Below are positions 49,624-59,586 of a stretch of DNA of 64,000 nt, piece by piece. The translations under genes and the position numbers were made by a program. The DNA comes from Tropicibacter sp. Alg240-R139 (GTDB lineage: Bacteria > Pseudomonadota > Alphaproteobacteria > Rhodobacterales > Rhodobacteraceae): positions 1,078,191 through 1,142,190 of the forward strand of contig NZ_UNRA01000001.1 of assembly GCF_900537075.1 (NCBI RefSeq), read 5' to 3'. The notes under the pieces are model-generated. The model worked only from the letters and a program-made list of their open reading frames with translations, did not search any database and was not told the origin of the DNA. How positions within the stretch are numbered: position 1 is the stretch's first letter; every line of letters begins with the position of its first letter.

Positions 49624-51857
49624 TTGAAAATCTTGCGCACCTTGCGCCACTTGTACTTGGATCGGCCTTTGGCTTTTTCGCTCATGAACGCTTCGCCTGC
49701 ATCTTCTGCCTCGACCTTGCGCAGCAAGACGGGTGCGTTCCAGGGATCATAATCGATCAGTTTTTCCTGGGTCAGGTCAGGCCGCATGAATGTCTGCGCG
49801 GTCTGGTTCAGCATGGACGCCGCAAACGAGAACGAACTGTTTGAAATCGCCAGATGATCTCCCATCGTCATCGCTGCAAAGTCAGTAAAGAACCCATGCT
49901 CCAGATCGCTCTCGGGCAGATCTTTTTCGGTGATCACGTTGAAGTCCTTGAACGCAGGCAGCACTGCCTCGGGCTCATCCGATGCAATATACAGCGTCAG
50001 ATCCGGGTGCTGTTCGCGCAAGCCTTGCAGCCAATCCAGATACCAGGCCTCGGGCGCGATAAAGAACACGCCAGTGCCAAAGTCACCGCGCCGCAGGTGC
50101 AGCGGCACTACGGGTCCGGGCTGCGCATCAAACAGCGCCTTCAGCTGGGCTGCACGCTCGGCATAGGCGCCCTTGAACGCAAAATGCTCCTGCATCAGCT
50201 CTTTGTACGGTTTGTAGTAGCGTGTGTGATACTGAAAGAACCCGGCGAAATCGGTGGCGGGCCGCACTTCGGGGTCATTGGCGACCGTGCTGTTGGACAG
50301 CTCATAGCCTTGTTCTTCGATCTTGAACGGCAGTTCGGGCATCTCGGTCAGGCCGGGGGCCACGTTGAAAATGTCATCGCCAGCCCAGGTCGAGTTAACG
50401 GGGGTATAGTCATATTCGCGCGCATAGGTCTGGATGAACAGATATTGGAACACCTGATTGGCGAACCGCCCCATCGAACCCACGACCGAACAGCCCACCA
50501 ACGGGCGACGAACATAAAGCGCATCGCCCCATTCCTCGCTGTAAGGCGTATTGGTCATCACGCGAATGAACCCGTGCTCTTCCAGAAATGCGTCGATCTC
50601 GTGGATCAGCGGGCAACCGCTGTAAAGCTCTGAGTAATTAACTTCGATCTGCAACGCTTTGATATTCTTTAGAAGTCCGGTCGCGCCTTTCAGCGCTTTC
50701 AGCTCGGCCCCTTGAATATCCATAGCGATGAAATCAAGGCTGGCTGGGTCAATCCCGGCTTCCTCCAGCAAAGTGTCGATCAGTGCCGTGCGCACGGTGA
50801 TCTGCTTTTCAACGCCGATCTTGGGGTACAGCTTGGCGTGATCCTTAAGCTCGAGCAGCGAGCTGGATTGATTCATGGACGTGATGTTGAAGGTGGCTTG
50901 GCCTTCTTCTTCGGCGGCGGCGGATTCGATGACGCTCACATCACCGTCCGAGGTAAACCGATCACGCAGGCCACCGGCCAGATCGGGGTTTGCCTCAACA
51001 AACACAACAGGGCTGATACCCTTGGCGCGATAGGTCGTGATTTCGTTGCCCTCGTGACCACCCACATGCAGGACGCCTGTGGGTTTGATCCCGAAATGCG
51101 CCATTCGGTCGAAATCCAGCTCGATTTCGCCGCCCTCTTTCAGAAACGGTTTCATTAACCGTTCGTGCAGGGCCAAGTAGTTGGAATAGCTGTAATCTTC
51201 GGTCTTATCGGTGAACTTCTTCACCTCGGAAAACTTGCCGTTCTGCACCCGCAGCACGCGATAGCCGAAACGGCGCAAGTAAGACCAAACATTGCGCAAG
51301 GACGTGCCCGCGTCCAGGAAGGTGCCGCCGTATTCGAATTGCAAGAAGTCTACCTGACCGCGGCGCAAAAGCTCTCGGGTGCCGCGCAGTACGTCATATT
51401 CCGCCCCTTCGACATCAACTTTCAGGAACCGGATCTGTTCGGTTCGACCAGCCCAATAAGTGTCCATTGTGGTGCCGGGCACGGTGATGGCGTCAAAACC
51501 TGCAGTTAGCAGCTCGTCCTCGACACTGGTGCGCCGGTGCAGCGAGCTGAGCCGTGCGTCATCGCGATAGACGTGAAACGTCAGATCCTCGTCGCGGTTC
51601 GACACCGCATTCCAGTTTAGCGTGACCTTGTCGGCGATGGTGCCCTGCAGCACCTGATGAGCGTCCTTGGAGGCCTCAAAGGCGTGAATTTTAGCATCCG
51701 CCATCTTCAACACGCTTTCGGACCATTTGCCGTGGTGGGCGCCGACGTCGAACACGATATCCCCGGGGCGGATGCAATTCTTGATAATCATCCGCTCTTC
51801 GTCGGTGATTGGGTCATCCTTGTGGCTTTTGCCGCGGAGCTTTTTCAGGAACTTCAT
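49620..51857 (-). CDS. FkbM-FkbM-GT11 fusion: two methyltransferase domains and a fucosyltransferase-like domain
   Basis: This 745-residue protein carries three enzyme domains. The first FkbM methyltransferase (about 30-210) has VFDVGAHHGKWS and KVDVEGAEYDVLRG. The second (about 255-440) has VLHVGGHEGNEIT and MDIQGAELKALKG. The third (about 455-715) is GT11/alpha-1,2-fucosyltransferase-like: GRFANQVFQYLF, HLRRGDF and ISNSSFSFAASML match the three family motifs, with Ala replacing the usual Gly of GNQxFQY. A lysine-rich tail KGRSKYKWRKVRKIFK ends the protein. It is followed, with a 4-base overlap, by a GT25 gene. Product is probably a methylated, possibly fucosylated surface glycan. Confidence 0.85.
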   Translation of the reverse strand: MKFLKKLRGKSHKDDPITDEERMIIKNCIRPGDIVFDVGAHHGKWSESVLKMADAKIHAFEASKDAHQVLQGTIADKVTLNWNAVSNRDEDLTFHVYRDDARLSSLHRRTSVEDELLTAGFDAITVPGTTMDTYWAGRTEQIRFLKVDVEGAEYDVLRGTRELLRRGQVDFLQFEYGGTFLDAGTSLRNVWSYLRRFGYRVLRVQNGKFSEVKKFTDKTEDYSYSNYLALHERLMKPFLKEGGEIELDFDRMAHFGIKPTGVLHVGGHEGNEITTYRAKGISPVVFVEANPDLAGGLRDRFTSDGDVSVIESAAAEEEGQATFNITSMNQSSSLLELKDHAKLYPKIGVEKQITVRTALIDTLLEEAGIDPASLDFIAMDIQGAELKALKGATGLLKNIKALQIEVNYSELYSGCPLIHEIDAFLEEHGFIRVMTNTPYSEEWGDALYVRRPLVGCSVVGSMGRFANQVFQYLFIQTYAREYDYTPVNSTWAGDDIFNVAPGLTEMPELPFKIEEQGYELSNSTVANDPEVRPATDFAGFFQYHTRYYKPYKELMQEHFAFKGAYAERAAQLKALFDAQPGPVVPLHLRRGDFGTGVFFIAPEAWYLDWLQGLREQHPDLTLYIASDEPEAVLPAFKDFNVITEKDLPESDLEHGFFTDFAAMTMGDHLAISNSSFSFAASMLNQTAQTFMRPDLTQEKLIDYDPWNAPVLLRKVEAEDAGEAFMSEKAKGRSKYKWRKVRKIFK

Positions 51858-52127
51858 TCAAGCGCTTCCATGGTCTGCAGCGTTCGAAAACGCGCATGTT
51901 TGGGGTTGATCCGCACAAAGGCCAGATGAGGGGCCAAATGGCTGTGTGAACGGGGTTTGCGTTGCATCTGGTTTGGCAGAAACTCCCAGAGTTGTAAACG
52001 CTGCGACGACCCCAGACGCTGGGATTGGCCCAACGTGGGCCGACCTAAATGTGGATTGTTCGCAATTTGGTTTTCCCTCAGGATGAACTGCGATAGGGAG
52101 CTTGCTTATCGAAGGGCAGGAGGCATC

Positions 52128-52739
52128 ATGAGCATCAAGAACACGGCGCTGTATCGTCGCATGCGGTATCGCAAGGGTTTGGAAGAATGGCTGGAAACGG
52201 GCTTTGACGTGCCTGCGCCCGCGATTGCGAAACGCTCGGTTCTCAAGCGCTATAGCTTGTCGGCATCCACTTGGGTCGAAACGGGCACCAACATGGGCAA
52301 CACCACTGCCTATCTGGGTCAACTTGCCGACCGGGTGATAACGATCGAGCCCGAGCCGAATCTCTTTGCCAGCGCCAACGCGCGCTTTGGTAATGACCCT
52401 TCGATCGAGGTGATCAAGGACGTCAGCGAAAACGTTTTTCCCGCGCTCCTGCCGGACCTGACCGGCAATGTGTGCTTTTGGCTTGATGGGCATTATTCCG
52501 GCGACGGTACCTTTCAGGGCGAACTGGAATGCCCGATCCGCGAAGAATTGCAGGCGATTTCGGACAACATGGACAAATGGGACGGCGTTTCGATCATGAT
52601 CGACGACATGCGATGCTTTGATCCCGAAAAACCCGGCTTCTCGCAGTATCCAACCAAGGAATTCCTGGTCGATTGGGCCGTGTCGCGCGGTTTGCGGTGG
52701 GACATCGAACACGATATTTTTATCGCGCGCTCGAAGTGA
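52128..52739 (+). CDS. methyltransferase-like small protein
   Basis: This 203-residue protein looks like a class I SAM fold lacking a tight motif I: TWVETGTNMGNTTAYLGQLA and VITIEPEPNLFASANARF would be motifs I and II, and CFWLDGHYSGDGT resembles the acidic post-motif. GGCAGGAGGCATC gives a perfect ribosome binding site before ATG 52128. Close to the glycan genes but on the opposite strand. Substrate unknown. Confidence 0.7.
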   Translation: MSIKNTALYRRMRYRKGLEEWLETGFDVPAPAIAKRSVLKRYSLSASTWVETGTNMGNTTAYLGQLADRVITIEPEPNLFASANARFGNDPSIEVIKDVSENVFPALLPDLTGNVCFWLDGHYSGDGTFQGELECPIREELQAISDNMDKWDGVSIMIDDMRCFDPEKPGFSQYPTKEFLVDWAVSRGLRWDIEHDIFIARSK

Positions 52740-52746
52740 TCCGGGC

Positions 52747-53361
52747 TTACTTGTCCGCTTCGATCAACCCCAACCCCCGCAGATAAATCCCGATCCCGGT
52801 TTCCAACAGATCCTCGGGCGGGAAGGGGGACGCAGTGCCCGTGTTGCGCGCATAAAGTTCAACCACACCATGGCTCATCGCCCAAATGTGGGCGCTGAAC
52901 ATGGACGCAGGTGGGCGTTTTTCCGCCGGAATATGCTCCGACAGTTCGCCTGCGGCACGTTCCAGAACCGCTTTGGCACGGTTGGCAGCCGCGGCCAGCT
53001 CGGGTGTTCGGTTCACCGAAATGCCGCTTTCGAACATGGAAATATAGTGTCCCGGGTGTCGCCGGGCAAAGGCCAGATAGGCACGTCCCGTTGCCTCGAA
53101 CGCGGCCAGCGCGGACGGCTGCCCAGTGTCATAGGCGTATTGCATCAGGTCGGCGAACATGTCGAAGCCCTGACGCGCGGCTTCGGCGATCAGGTCTTCG
53201 CGTCCTGCGAAATGGCGATAGACGGCTGCCGGGGTGACGCCGGCCGTCTTGGCCGCTTCGGAAAGCGTGAACCCGGTTGGGCCCTTTTCTTCGATCAGCT
53301 TCAGGGCCGCCTCGATCAGGGCTTGGCGCAGATTGCCGTGATGATAACCGCGTTTAGGCAT
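52747..53361 (-). CDS. TetR family transcriptional regulator
   Basis: This 204-residue regulator has a clear N-terminal [24 protein letters not shown], and a ligand-binding C-terminal domain of the TetR_C_33/WHG type ([15 protein letters not shown]). Its start codon overlaps the last 8 bases of ppk2. It may regulate ppk2 or other genes; no operator was identified. Confidence 0.88.
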   Translation of the reverse strand: MPKRGYHHGNLRQALIEAALKLIEEKGPTGFTLSEAAKTAGVTPAAVYRHFAGREDLIAEAARQGFDMFADLMQYAYDTGQPSALAAFEATGRAYLAFARRHPGHYISMFESGISVNRTPELAAAANRAKAVLERAAGELSEHIPAEKRPPASMFSAHIWAMSHGVVELYARNTGTASPFPPEDLLETGIGIYLRGLGLIEADK

Positions 53362-54223
53362 CCCAGATGTCCGGTCCACCGCAAATGTTGAGGTCAGGTT
53401 TGCCTACGGCCTTGGCGTCCTTGCCGTCATAATCCAGCTGGCTTAGCACCGTCTGAATTGCTGCAATGCGCGCGCGTTTCTTGTCGTCCGAACGCACAAT
53501 GGTCCAAGGGTTTATATCTGAATGCGACCGCAGCAGAGTTTCTTGGATCGCAGCTGTATAATCATCCCACTTGTGCAGACCCTTGACGTCGATGGGGCTG
53601 AGCTTCCACTGTTTCAGGGGATCACCTTCGCGGTCGCGAAACCGACGCAGCTGCTCGGCGCGGCCAACATTCAGCCAGAACTTGAACGTGCGAATGCCGT
53701 CCTCGACAAATCCTTGCTCAAGGGGCAGAACCTGGCGGAAAAAGCGCTCACGCTCTTCGTCGGTGCAAAAGCCAAACACCTTTTCGACCACGCCGCGATT
53801 GTACCAACTGCGATCATAAAACACGATTTCCCCGGCCGAGGGCAGATGTTCGACGTAGCGCTGAAAATACCACTGACTGCGTTCGGACTCTGACGGTTTG
53901 GCCAGCGCCACGACGCGCGCACCACGGGGGTTCAGGTTTTCGCGGAACCGTTTGATCGTGCCGCCCTTGCCAGCCGCATCACGCCCTTCGAACAAGATAG
54001 CAATACGCTCGCCGGTCTGTTTGGTCCAGGCCTGCAACTTGACCAGCTCGATTTGCAGCGCCTCCATCCGCTTTTCATAATCCTTGCGTCCCATGCGTTC
54101 GTCATAGGGGTAGGTTGGGTTCAGGATGTCACCCTTGTCGGACTTCAAAACCCGCTCGCGGATATCCTGCGGCGCATCATCGTTGAGGTAGCTGGTGATC
54201 TCACCGTGCGTTGGGCGGGCCAT
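53354..54223 (-). CDS. ppk2: polyphosphate kinase 2
   Basis: This 289-residue PPK2 transfers phosphate between polyphosphate and nucleoside diphosphates. Walker A is [15 protein letters not shown] (80-93), Walker B includes [17 protein letters not shown], and the lid region [11 protein letters not shown] follows. Length and the single domain indicate class I, mostly nucleoside-diphosphate phosphorylation. It ends inside the TetR gene. Confidence 0.92.
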   Translation of the reverse strand: MARPTHGEITSYLNDDAPQDIRERVLKSDKGDILNPTYPYDERMGRKDYEKRMEALQIELVKLQAWTKQTGERIAILFEGRDAAGKGGTIKRFRENLNPRGARVVALAKPSESERSQWYFQRYVEHLPSAGEIVFYDRSWYNRGVVEKVFGFCTDEERERFFRQVLPLEQGFVEDGIRTFKFWLNVGRAEQLRRFRDREGDPLKQWKLSPIDVKGLHKWDDYTAAIQETLLRSHSDINPWTIVRSDDKKRARIAAIQTVLSQLDYDGKDAKAVGKPDLNICGGPDIWDA

Positions 54224-54281
54224 CGGGGGTGCCTCCGGGATTATTGCTTTTGTTTCCGCCCACTATGTAATGTTAATCGTC

Positions 54282-55235
54282 TTAACGCAAACCCGCGCGC
54301 GCGGCGGCACGGTCAATGGCAGCAGTGACGTCGGGTACAGCAACGTGTTGTGGCATGTGGCCAATACCCGGCAAGAGAGTCAGCACAGCACCAGGAATGC
54401 GTTTCACCAAGTTTTCGGAATGCAAAGAATGGCTTACGATGTCATCCGCGTCCCCATGGATGATTTCGGTCGGTACCGATATTTCAGGGTATCGCGGATG
54501 AAGCGCGGCGATTTCGTCGAGCAGATTTGCCCTCTGTCTGGCATTCGCTCGGGCAGCCGACCGGCGCAGGCTTAGACGCGGATTGAAATACGCCAGATAC
54601 CCCTCGGGCACGGCCTGAGGTGCAAAAACTTCGTTCATTGTACCCTCAATCCGGCTGTCGGGCACAAAGGCGGTGATCAATGGCACCACGAGCAAATTGC
54701 CAAAGGTTGATGTTATCAGCTGATAATATGGGTCCAGCGGGGTGGTCCATGGCGTCGACGGGGTCGACACGGGCACAAGTGCAGACAGCCGGTTCGGGAA
54801 GAGCACAGCCCACGCCAGTGCGACGGCGCCGCCATAGCTTTGGCCCATCACAATTGGTTTCTCAGCACCCAATCTTGCGGCTGCGGCGCTTAGGAACAGG
54901 GCTTGATCGCCAATGGTTTCATGACCTTTGGGCAGGGGGTCGGAATACCCATGTCCTGGCCGATCAAGCAAAATCACCCGGTAGCGGTCTGTCAGAGCAG
55001 GCGCGAGAGTAAAGCTCGTGTCGCGGGTTGATCCGCTAGAGCCGTGGATCAGCACCAGATCGGGACCTTCGCCCGAGACAACGGCGTGAATCTTGATTCC
55101 ATCGACATCAACGAACTGACCGGGGGGCGGATGGCTGGCCTCGGCCTGACCCTCTTTCTGGCTCGCCTTCCATTGGGTGATCGCGACGCCCGCAACACCC
55201 AAAATCAAAAGCGATATCAGTGCCTTAACAACCAA
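54282..55235 (-). CDS. alpha/beta hydrolase, membrane-anchored
   Basis: This 317-residue protein starts with a membrane anchor ([16 protein letters not shown]) and has an alpha/beta hydrolase fold: oxyanion HGSSGSTRD, nucleophile Ser in [14 protein letters not shown], and catalytic His in GIGHMPQH. The start is inferred as TTG at 55235, because AGGA lies 5-6 bases upstream inside the end of metA; an ATG at 55289 would overlap metA by 65 bases. Substrate unknown. Confidence 0.82.
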   Translation of the reverse strand: MVVKALISLLILGVAGVAITQWKASQKEGQAEASHPPPGQFVDVDGIKIHAVVSGEGPDLVLIHGSSGSTRDTSFTLAPALTDRYRVILLDRPGHGYSDPLPKGHETIGDQALFLSAAAARLGAEKPIVMGQSYGGAVALAWAVLFPNRLSALVPVSTPSTPWTTPLDPYYQLITSTFGNLLVVPLITAFVPDSRIEGTMNEVFAPQAVPEGYLAYFNPRLSLRRSAARANARQRANLLDEIAALHPRYPEISVPTEIIHGDADDIVSHSLHSENLVKRIPGAVLTLLPGIGHMPQHVAVPDVTAAIDRAAARAGLR

Positions 55236-56142
55236 TTTTTGTCCTGTCGAACGGGGTCGACTGATAGATTTGATTGATCCAATTGCCATAAAGCAAATGC
55301 GCGTGGCTGCGCCAGCGGTTCTGCGGATCGCGGTTGGGATCATCATCGGGGTAGTAATTCATCGGCACGTTGATCGGATTACCATTGGCAACGTCGCGAT
55401 CATATTCCTGCTTCAGCGTATCGCTGTCATATTCGAAATGGTTAAAGATATAGAGCGCGCGATGGCCGGTGTCTTCGACCAGACAGGGGCCGACCTCATC
55501 ACTGCCCAAAAGCGTTTTCAAACCAGGAGCATCGTCGATCTCACCTTGTTTCATCTCGGTCCAGCGGCTGACCGGAATCACGCAGTCATCGGAAAACCCG
55601 CGCAAGAAAGGCGACGCAGGATCAAGGTTTTGATGCCGGAAACAGCCGAACGCCTTGGCGTCCAGCATGTGTTTCTTCACCCCGTGGAAATGGTTGATCA
55701 TCGCCATCCCCCCCCAGCAGACGCCAAAGGTGGAATGCACGTTGGTCTGGGTCCAATCCATGACCTCACGCAGCTCTTTCCAATAAGTGACGTCGTCAAA
55801 TTCCAGATGTTCGATCGGCGCGCCGGTGATGATCAGCCCGTCGAACTTCTGATCCTTGATCTCCTGGAAGGGGTGGTAGAACTCGACCATATGTTCCGCA
55901 GCCGTATTGCGGGTGCGGTGTTCGGACATCCGGATCAGGCTCAGGTCAATCTGCAGCGGCGTCGCACCGATAAGACGTGCGAACTGGTTCTCGGTCTGGA
56001 TCTTCTTTGGCATCAGGTTCAACAGACCGATGCGCAAAGGGCGGATGTCCTGACGCGCCGCCTGATCCGGCGACATGACCATGACGCCCTCATCGGTGAG
56101 GACATCGTAGGCGGGCAGGTCGGAGGGGATCTTAATAGGCAT
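55225..56142 (-). CDS. metA: homoserine O-acyltransferase (MetA family)
   Basis: This 305-residue enzyme activates homoserine for methionine synthesis. The nucleophile Cys142 is in [18 protein letters not shown], with Lys46/47 ([12 protein letters not shown]) and the His/Glu dyad region IFNHFEYD. MetA-family members use succinyl- or acetyl-CoA; the choice cannot be made safely here. There is no SAM riboswitch in the 36 bases upstream. It overlaps the hydrolase gene downstream. Confidence 0.92.
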   Translation of the reverse strand: MPIKIPSDLPAYDVLTDEGVMVMSPDQAARQDIRPLRIGLLNLMPKKIQTENQFARLIGATPLQIDLSLIRMSEHRTRNTAAEHMVEFYHPFQEIKDQKFDGLIITGAPIEHLEFDDVTYWKELREVMDWTQTNVHSTFGVCWGGMAMINHFHGVKKHMLDAKAFGCFRHQNLDPASPFLRGFSDDCVIPVSRWTEMKQGEIDDAPGLKTLLGSDEVGPCLVEDTGHRALYIFNHFEYDSDTLKQEYDRDVANGNPINVPMNYYPDDDPNRDPQNRWRSHAHLLYGNWINQIYQSTPFDRTKIGC

Positions 56143-56178
56143 CAGGTCAGCTTTTTCGTTGCGAATGAATGGGGCAAC

Positions 56179-57051
56179 CTAGGTGGTCTGGCTTTTGGTC
56201 TCAAGGGCTTGCGCAATCACATCCTCGAAATCGGATGCATCGCGCACGGCGCTGATCTGGTCAGCGGTTATTGTCACGCCCCAGTTGCGCGCCATCGCCT
56301 CGTAGCGGGGCTGACGATGCGCCAGAGCTTGTGCATAGGTCCAGCGGATAAAGGCGTCCGGGTCAACCTCGTCGGGGTCACAGTCTTGCTGTGTCAGATA
56401 TTGATCCCAGACGCGGGTTAGAAACGCGGGCTGGTACGACATCGGTTTGGGCGCTTTGTCGAACCGGCGGATCAGCTGCTCGGTGTGCGCCTCATCCCCC
56501 TTGATCCAGATCATCAGCGTGTGTTTGGACAGTTCTGACAGCAACGGATCGTCAGGGTTCTCGGCATCGACCCACTCACAGATCGAACCACCAGTGTCGC
56601 AGATGAAATTCGGATAACCATAAAGCCGTTGCGCCCGATCGCTGAAGTATTCGGTGTCCAGCAACGCATGGGTTTCGGCCAGTCGGAACTGTTCCTGGCG
56701 GCGATGATATTCGCCGATTTCCAGCCCGCTCTTGGTCGGATCACCCGGCTTGCCCAGATAGGTCGCCACAGGCGTCAGGTTCTCGAACGAGATGTTCGAG
56801 CCGATGTAGATCGAATCCGACAGCAGCAGGTCGCGCAGAAACGGCACCTTCATCGCCTCGGCCTTGGCGTTGTCAGTGATGTATTCGCCCATATAGCGGG
56901 TGCCGATGCGATAATCGATGGAGTAGTGGAACCAATCGCCCGTATCGCGCAGGATGTTGCTGACATAGGTCTTGCCCAGCCCCGACATGCCAAAAAACAG
57001 CACCTTTTTGCGCGCCGCTGCGCGCCAGTCCTGAGCCGAGCCGTAAATCAT
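56179..57051 (-). CDS. P-loop ATPase/kinase-like protein of unknown function
   Basis: This 290-residue protein begins KVLFFGMSGLGKTYVSNIL, a P-loop near residues 20-28. It has HYSIDYRIGTRYMGEY, DTGGSICEWV (Walker B-like) and AAFLTRVWDQY-like helices (QPAFLTRVWDQYL). It resembles a nucleoside-kinase or adenylate-kinase-type fold but I cannot name it. It lies 36 bases upstream of metA in the same direction. Confidence 0.6.
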   Translation of the reverse strand: MIYGSAQDWRAAARKKVLFFGMSGLGKTYVSNILRDTGDWFHYSIDYRIGTRYMGEYITDNAKAEAMKVPFLRDLLLSDSIYIGSNISFENLTPVATYLGKPGDPTKSGLEIGEYHRRQEQFRLAETHALLDTEYFSDRAQRLYGYPNFICDTGGSICEWVDAENPDDPLLSELSKHTLMIWIKGDEAHTEQLIRRFDKAPKPMSYQPAFLTRVWDQYLTQQDCDPDEVDPDAFIRWTYAQALAHRQPRYEAMARNWGVTITADQISAVRDASDFEDVIAQALETKSQTT

Positions 57052-57112
57052 GTCCCGCCGTCCATTAAGCCAAAAGTCGTTTGGCCCTTGCTAGAGTGCA
57101 GGGCAGGCGGGG

Positions 57113-58015
57113 TCAATTGCGCCGACGCCCAATCGTGCCATTCAGGATCAACAGACCCACCGCCAGCAGGGTAAACCCCACAAAGGCTTGTGGCATCAGC
57201 GTCTCATCGCGCACAAAAGCGCCCAAAACGATGGCCACCGGCGGGATTAGCAGCGTCACCAGCATCAGGTTACCACTGCCCGCCATCGCCAGCACGCGGT
57301 AATACAGCAGATAGGCCCCAGCCGTTGCGATGACGGCGTAATAGCCAATCGCGAGCCAGGTGTCCGCTTGCAGCGACATCGACACCGGACCGTCAACAAG
57401 CAGAGCAAGAGGCAACAAAACAACGGTTGACCCCGTCAACATGCCCGCTGCTGCCACGTACGGGGACAGATGGCTTAGCTTGGCACGACCCCAGGCACTG
57501 GCCAGCGCATAGAAGAATGTCCCTGCAATAATAGCCAGTTGAGCGAGGCTTTGAATGTTGAAGGTGGTGAAGTTCTGCAATCCTATGGCCACGGCCACGC
57601 CCAGAAACCCCAACCCCACACCGATGATCTTACGCGCGGTCAAACTCTCGTCAGCAAAAACTACGGCGGCCACCAGAACACCAAAGATCGCCGTTGCTGC
57701 GTTCAGAATCGAAGTCAAACCAGTTTCAATATACAGCTGTCCCCAGGCCATCAGGCCAAAGGGGATCACGTTGTTCAGCAGTCCCATGACCAGAAACGCG
57801 CCCCAGACGCGCGGTTCTCGCGGGATGGGCAGGCGCATGGCCAGGATCACCAGCCACAGCGCGATCATCGCCCATCCGGTGCGGTGCAGCACAGACGTGA
57901 TCACCGGCACCTCGTCCAATGCGACGCGGATAGCCAGAAAAGAACCGCCCCAGATCAGGGCCAGCAGGAACAATTCGGCCCAGGCGCGGGCGGACATGGT
58001 TTTTTGATCGCTCAT
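57113..58015 (-). CDS. DMT family (EamA) transporter
   Basis: This 300-residue exporter has ten predicted helices in two EamA repeats; FLLALIWGGSFLAIRVALDE opens the first and ATAGAYLLYYRVLAMAG lies in the second. DMT proteins export metabolites or amino acids; the substrate is unknown. ATG at 58015 is used over an in-frame TTG at 58042. Confidence 0.85.
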   Translation of the reverse strand: MSDQKTMSARAWAELFLLALIWGGSFLAIRVALDEVPVITSVLHRTGWAMIALWLVILAMRLPIPREPRVWGAFLVMGLLNNVIPFGLMAWGQLYIETGLTSILNAATAIFGVLVAAVVFADESLTARKIIGVGLGFLGVAVAIGLQNFTTFNIQSLAQLAIIAGTFFYALASAWGRAKLSHLSPYVAAAGMLTGSTVVLLPLALLVDGPVSMSLQADTWLAIGYYAVIATAGAYLLYYRVLAMAGSGNLMLVTLLIPPVAIVLGAFVRDETLMPQAFVGFTLLAVGLLILNGTIGRRRN

Positions 58016-58073
58016 GTCAGCAGCTTTGCCGGGTCGCGCCAAAAACTTCGACCCGAAACCTGCGCATTGTGTG

Positions 58074-58952
58074 TCATGCCGGGCGAGTTCGGGTTTCGCC
58101 GTAGATATTTAGATAATTTCCGCCAAAGATCACCGCGGCTCCCACCAGCACCCACATATCCAACGGCTCGCCGTACATCAGCATCCCAATGATCGCGATG
58201 AACGGCAGACGCACGAAATCAAACGGAACAACCACAGTAGCAGGCGCAATCGCAAGTGCATTGGTGATGCAAAAATGCGCCAGCAATCCGGCAAGACCGA
58301 TCACAACCAGCCAGGGGGCAGTTTGGGCATCGGGCAATGCAATGTCGCCGTCAAAACCTGATGCCAAAAGGCCCAGACCCAACTGCATCACTGTCAGCCA
58401 GAACAGGATGCAGCCAATGGCCTCGGTCTTGGTCAGGTGTTTGGTGGTCATGATCGTGAAAGCAAAAAAGATGGCCGAGCTTGCAGCAGCGATCAGGCCG
58501 GGGCTGACGGTGTCGGGGCTGGGACGCGCAACAATCAGGATGCCCGCAAAACCCAGGATCGCGGCCCAAACCCGGATCTGCGTCAGCCGCTCGCCCAATA
58601 CCAGCGGTGACAATACAATGACCCAGAGCGGCGTGGTGAATTCCAACGCGAAAACCTGCGCCAAAGGGATCACCGTCACCGCATAAAACCACAAGTTCTG
58701 CCCGGTGAAATGCGCCGCATTGCGAAACAGCTGCAACCCCATCGATCGCGTGGTGACCTGCGCCCATTTGCGCGTGATGGTCAGCACAAGGCAGACGATC
58801 ACCAACCCCACAAGGCTGCGGTACATCATCGTTTCGAATGTATCGAGAGCGACGGACACTTCGCGCCCGGCAACGGCCATGGCCGAAAACGAACCGATGG
58901 CGCCAGTCATCCAAAGGGCGGCCTTGGCGATGTGATTGGGGGGCTGATCCAT
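58074..58952 (-). CDS. DMT family (EamA) transporter
   Basis: This 292-residue protein is a second EamA exporter, with MTGAIGSFSAMAVAGREVSV at the start and ALEFTTPLWVIVLSPLVLGERLT closing the first repeat. It is clearly a different branch from the neighbouring transporter. ATG at 58952 is chosen; 19 further codons are open upstream. Substrate unknown. Confidence 0.85.
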   Translation of the reverse strand: MDQPPNHIAKAALWMTGAIGSFSAMAVAGREVSVALDTFETMMYRSLVGLVIVCLVLTITRKWAQVTTRSMGLQLFRNAAHFTGQNLWFYAVTVIPLAQVFALEFTTPLWVIVLSPLVLGERLTQIRVWAAILGFAGILIVARPSPDTVSPGLIAAASSAIFFAFTIMTTKHLTKTEAIGCILFWLTVMQLGLGLLASGFDGDIALPDAQTAPWLVVIGLAGLLAHFCITNALAIAPATVVVPFDFVRLPFIAIIGMLMYGEPLDMWVLVGAAVIFGGNYLNIYGETRTRPA

Positions 58953-59187
58953 GGGGTACACGAACGCCGAATGCGTCTGCCGCGTCAACCCGCATTGTTC
59001 ACTTAGCAACCACTTGTGTCGACTTGCGGCTTAGGTGCGAACCTGACGCGGGGACGATTCATCTGTTGCAGGTAAGATGATCAATATTTTGATTGGCGCG
59101 TCCGTATTGCGTGTTCTGGCCGCCTGAGTGGCAGCTAAAAAATCACTCGCTTGGGCAGGGCTCAAGCTCTTCGCCGCAGCAACGGCC

Positions 59188-59367
59188 TTATACTGGGGGA
59201 ACACCACTCGTTATCAGCATGAATACAAGACCTGCCATCAGCATCAACACCGGGATCGCCCACCACCGATTCAGAGCTGACGTAGGTGCAAAGCAGTAAC
59301 TGCAAGTGCCTCGTCCATAACGGTTTTTATAATTGCAGCTTTTACAAGAAATCAGTCGTGGTGTCAT
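59188..59367 (-). CDS. zinc-ribbon membrane microprotein (59 aa)
   Basis: ATG at 59367 opens a 59-residue frame beginning MTPRLISCKSCNYKNRYGRG. Two CxxC pairs (Cys8/Cys11 and CSYC, Cys22/Cys25) form a likely zinc ribbon and a membrane helix WAIPVLMLMAGLVFMLI follows. No strong ribosome binding site was seen, so the gene is tentative. The flanking stretches 59010-59187 and 59368-59518 contain nothing else supportable. Confidence 0.5.
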   Translation of the reverse strand: MTPRLISCKSCNYKNRYGRGTCSYCFAPTSALNRWWAIPVLMLMAGLVFMLITSGVPPV

Positions 59368-59518
59368 GAGCAGCCCGCGGTCCGGTTTTTCTGTTCAGCG
59401 GTGATGAATTTCCTGCGCTCAAGATCCAAATCAAAAACGAAGAAAGGGATCGCGGGGAAAAACTTGTCACCGCGCTCAGAAATTCGCGCTGTCAATCTGG
59501 CTGTATCGAGCCAAGACA

Positions 59519-59586
59519 TGCGCGCGCCAGACTGGCGCGCGCAGGGAAACTATTACCAATAACCTAGGACGCAGTAAACCTGCGTC
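59519..59586. repeat. two hairpins downstream of guaA
   Basis: TGCGCGCGCC (59519-59528) pairs perfectly with GGCGCGCGCA (59534-59543), and GACGCAG (59568-59574) pairs with CTGCGTC (59580-59586), the latter taking in the guaA stop codon. Neither is followed by a T-run on the minus strand, so they are weak terminators or RNA-end protectors. Confidence 0.55.

Noticed and set aside
56143-56178. A SAM riboswitch before metA
   Set aside because: Only 36 bases separate metA from the preceding stop codon, too short for a SAM-II or SAM/SAH aptamer.
55177-56421. A 414-codon plus-strand frame opposite metA
   Set aside because: It is antisense to a clear MetA and lacks any domain.
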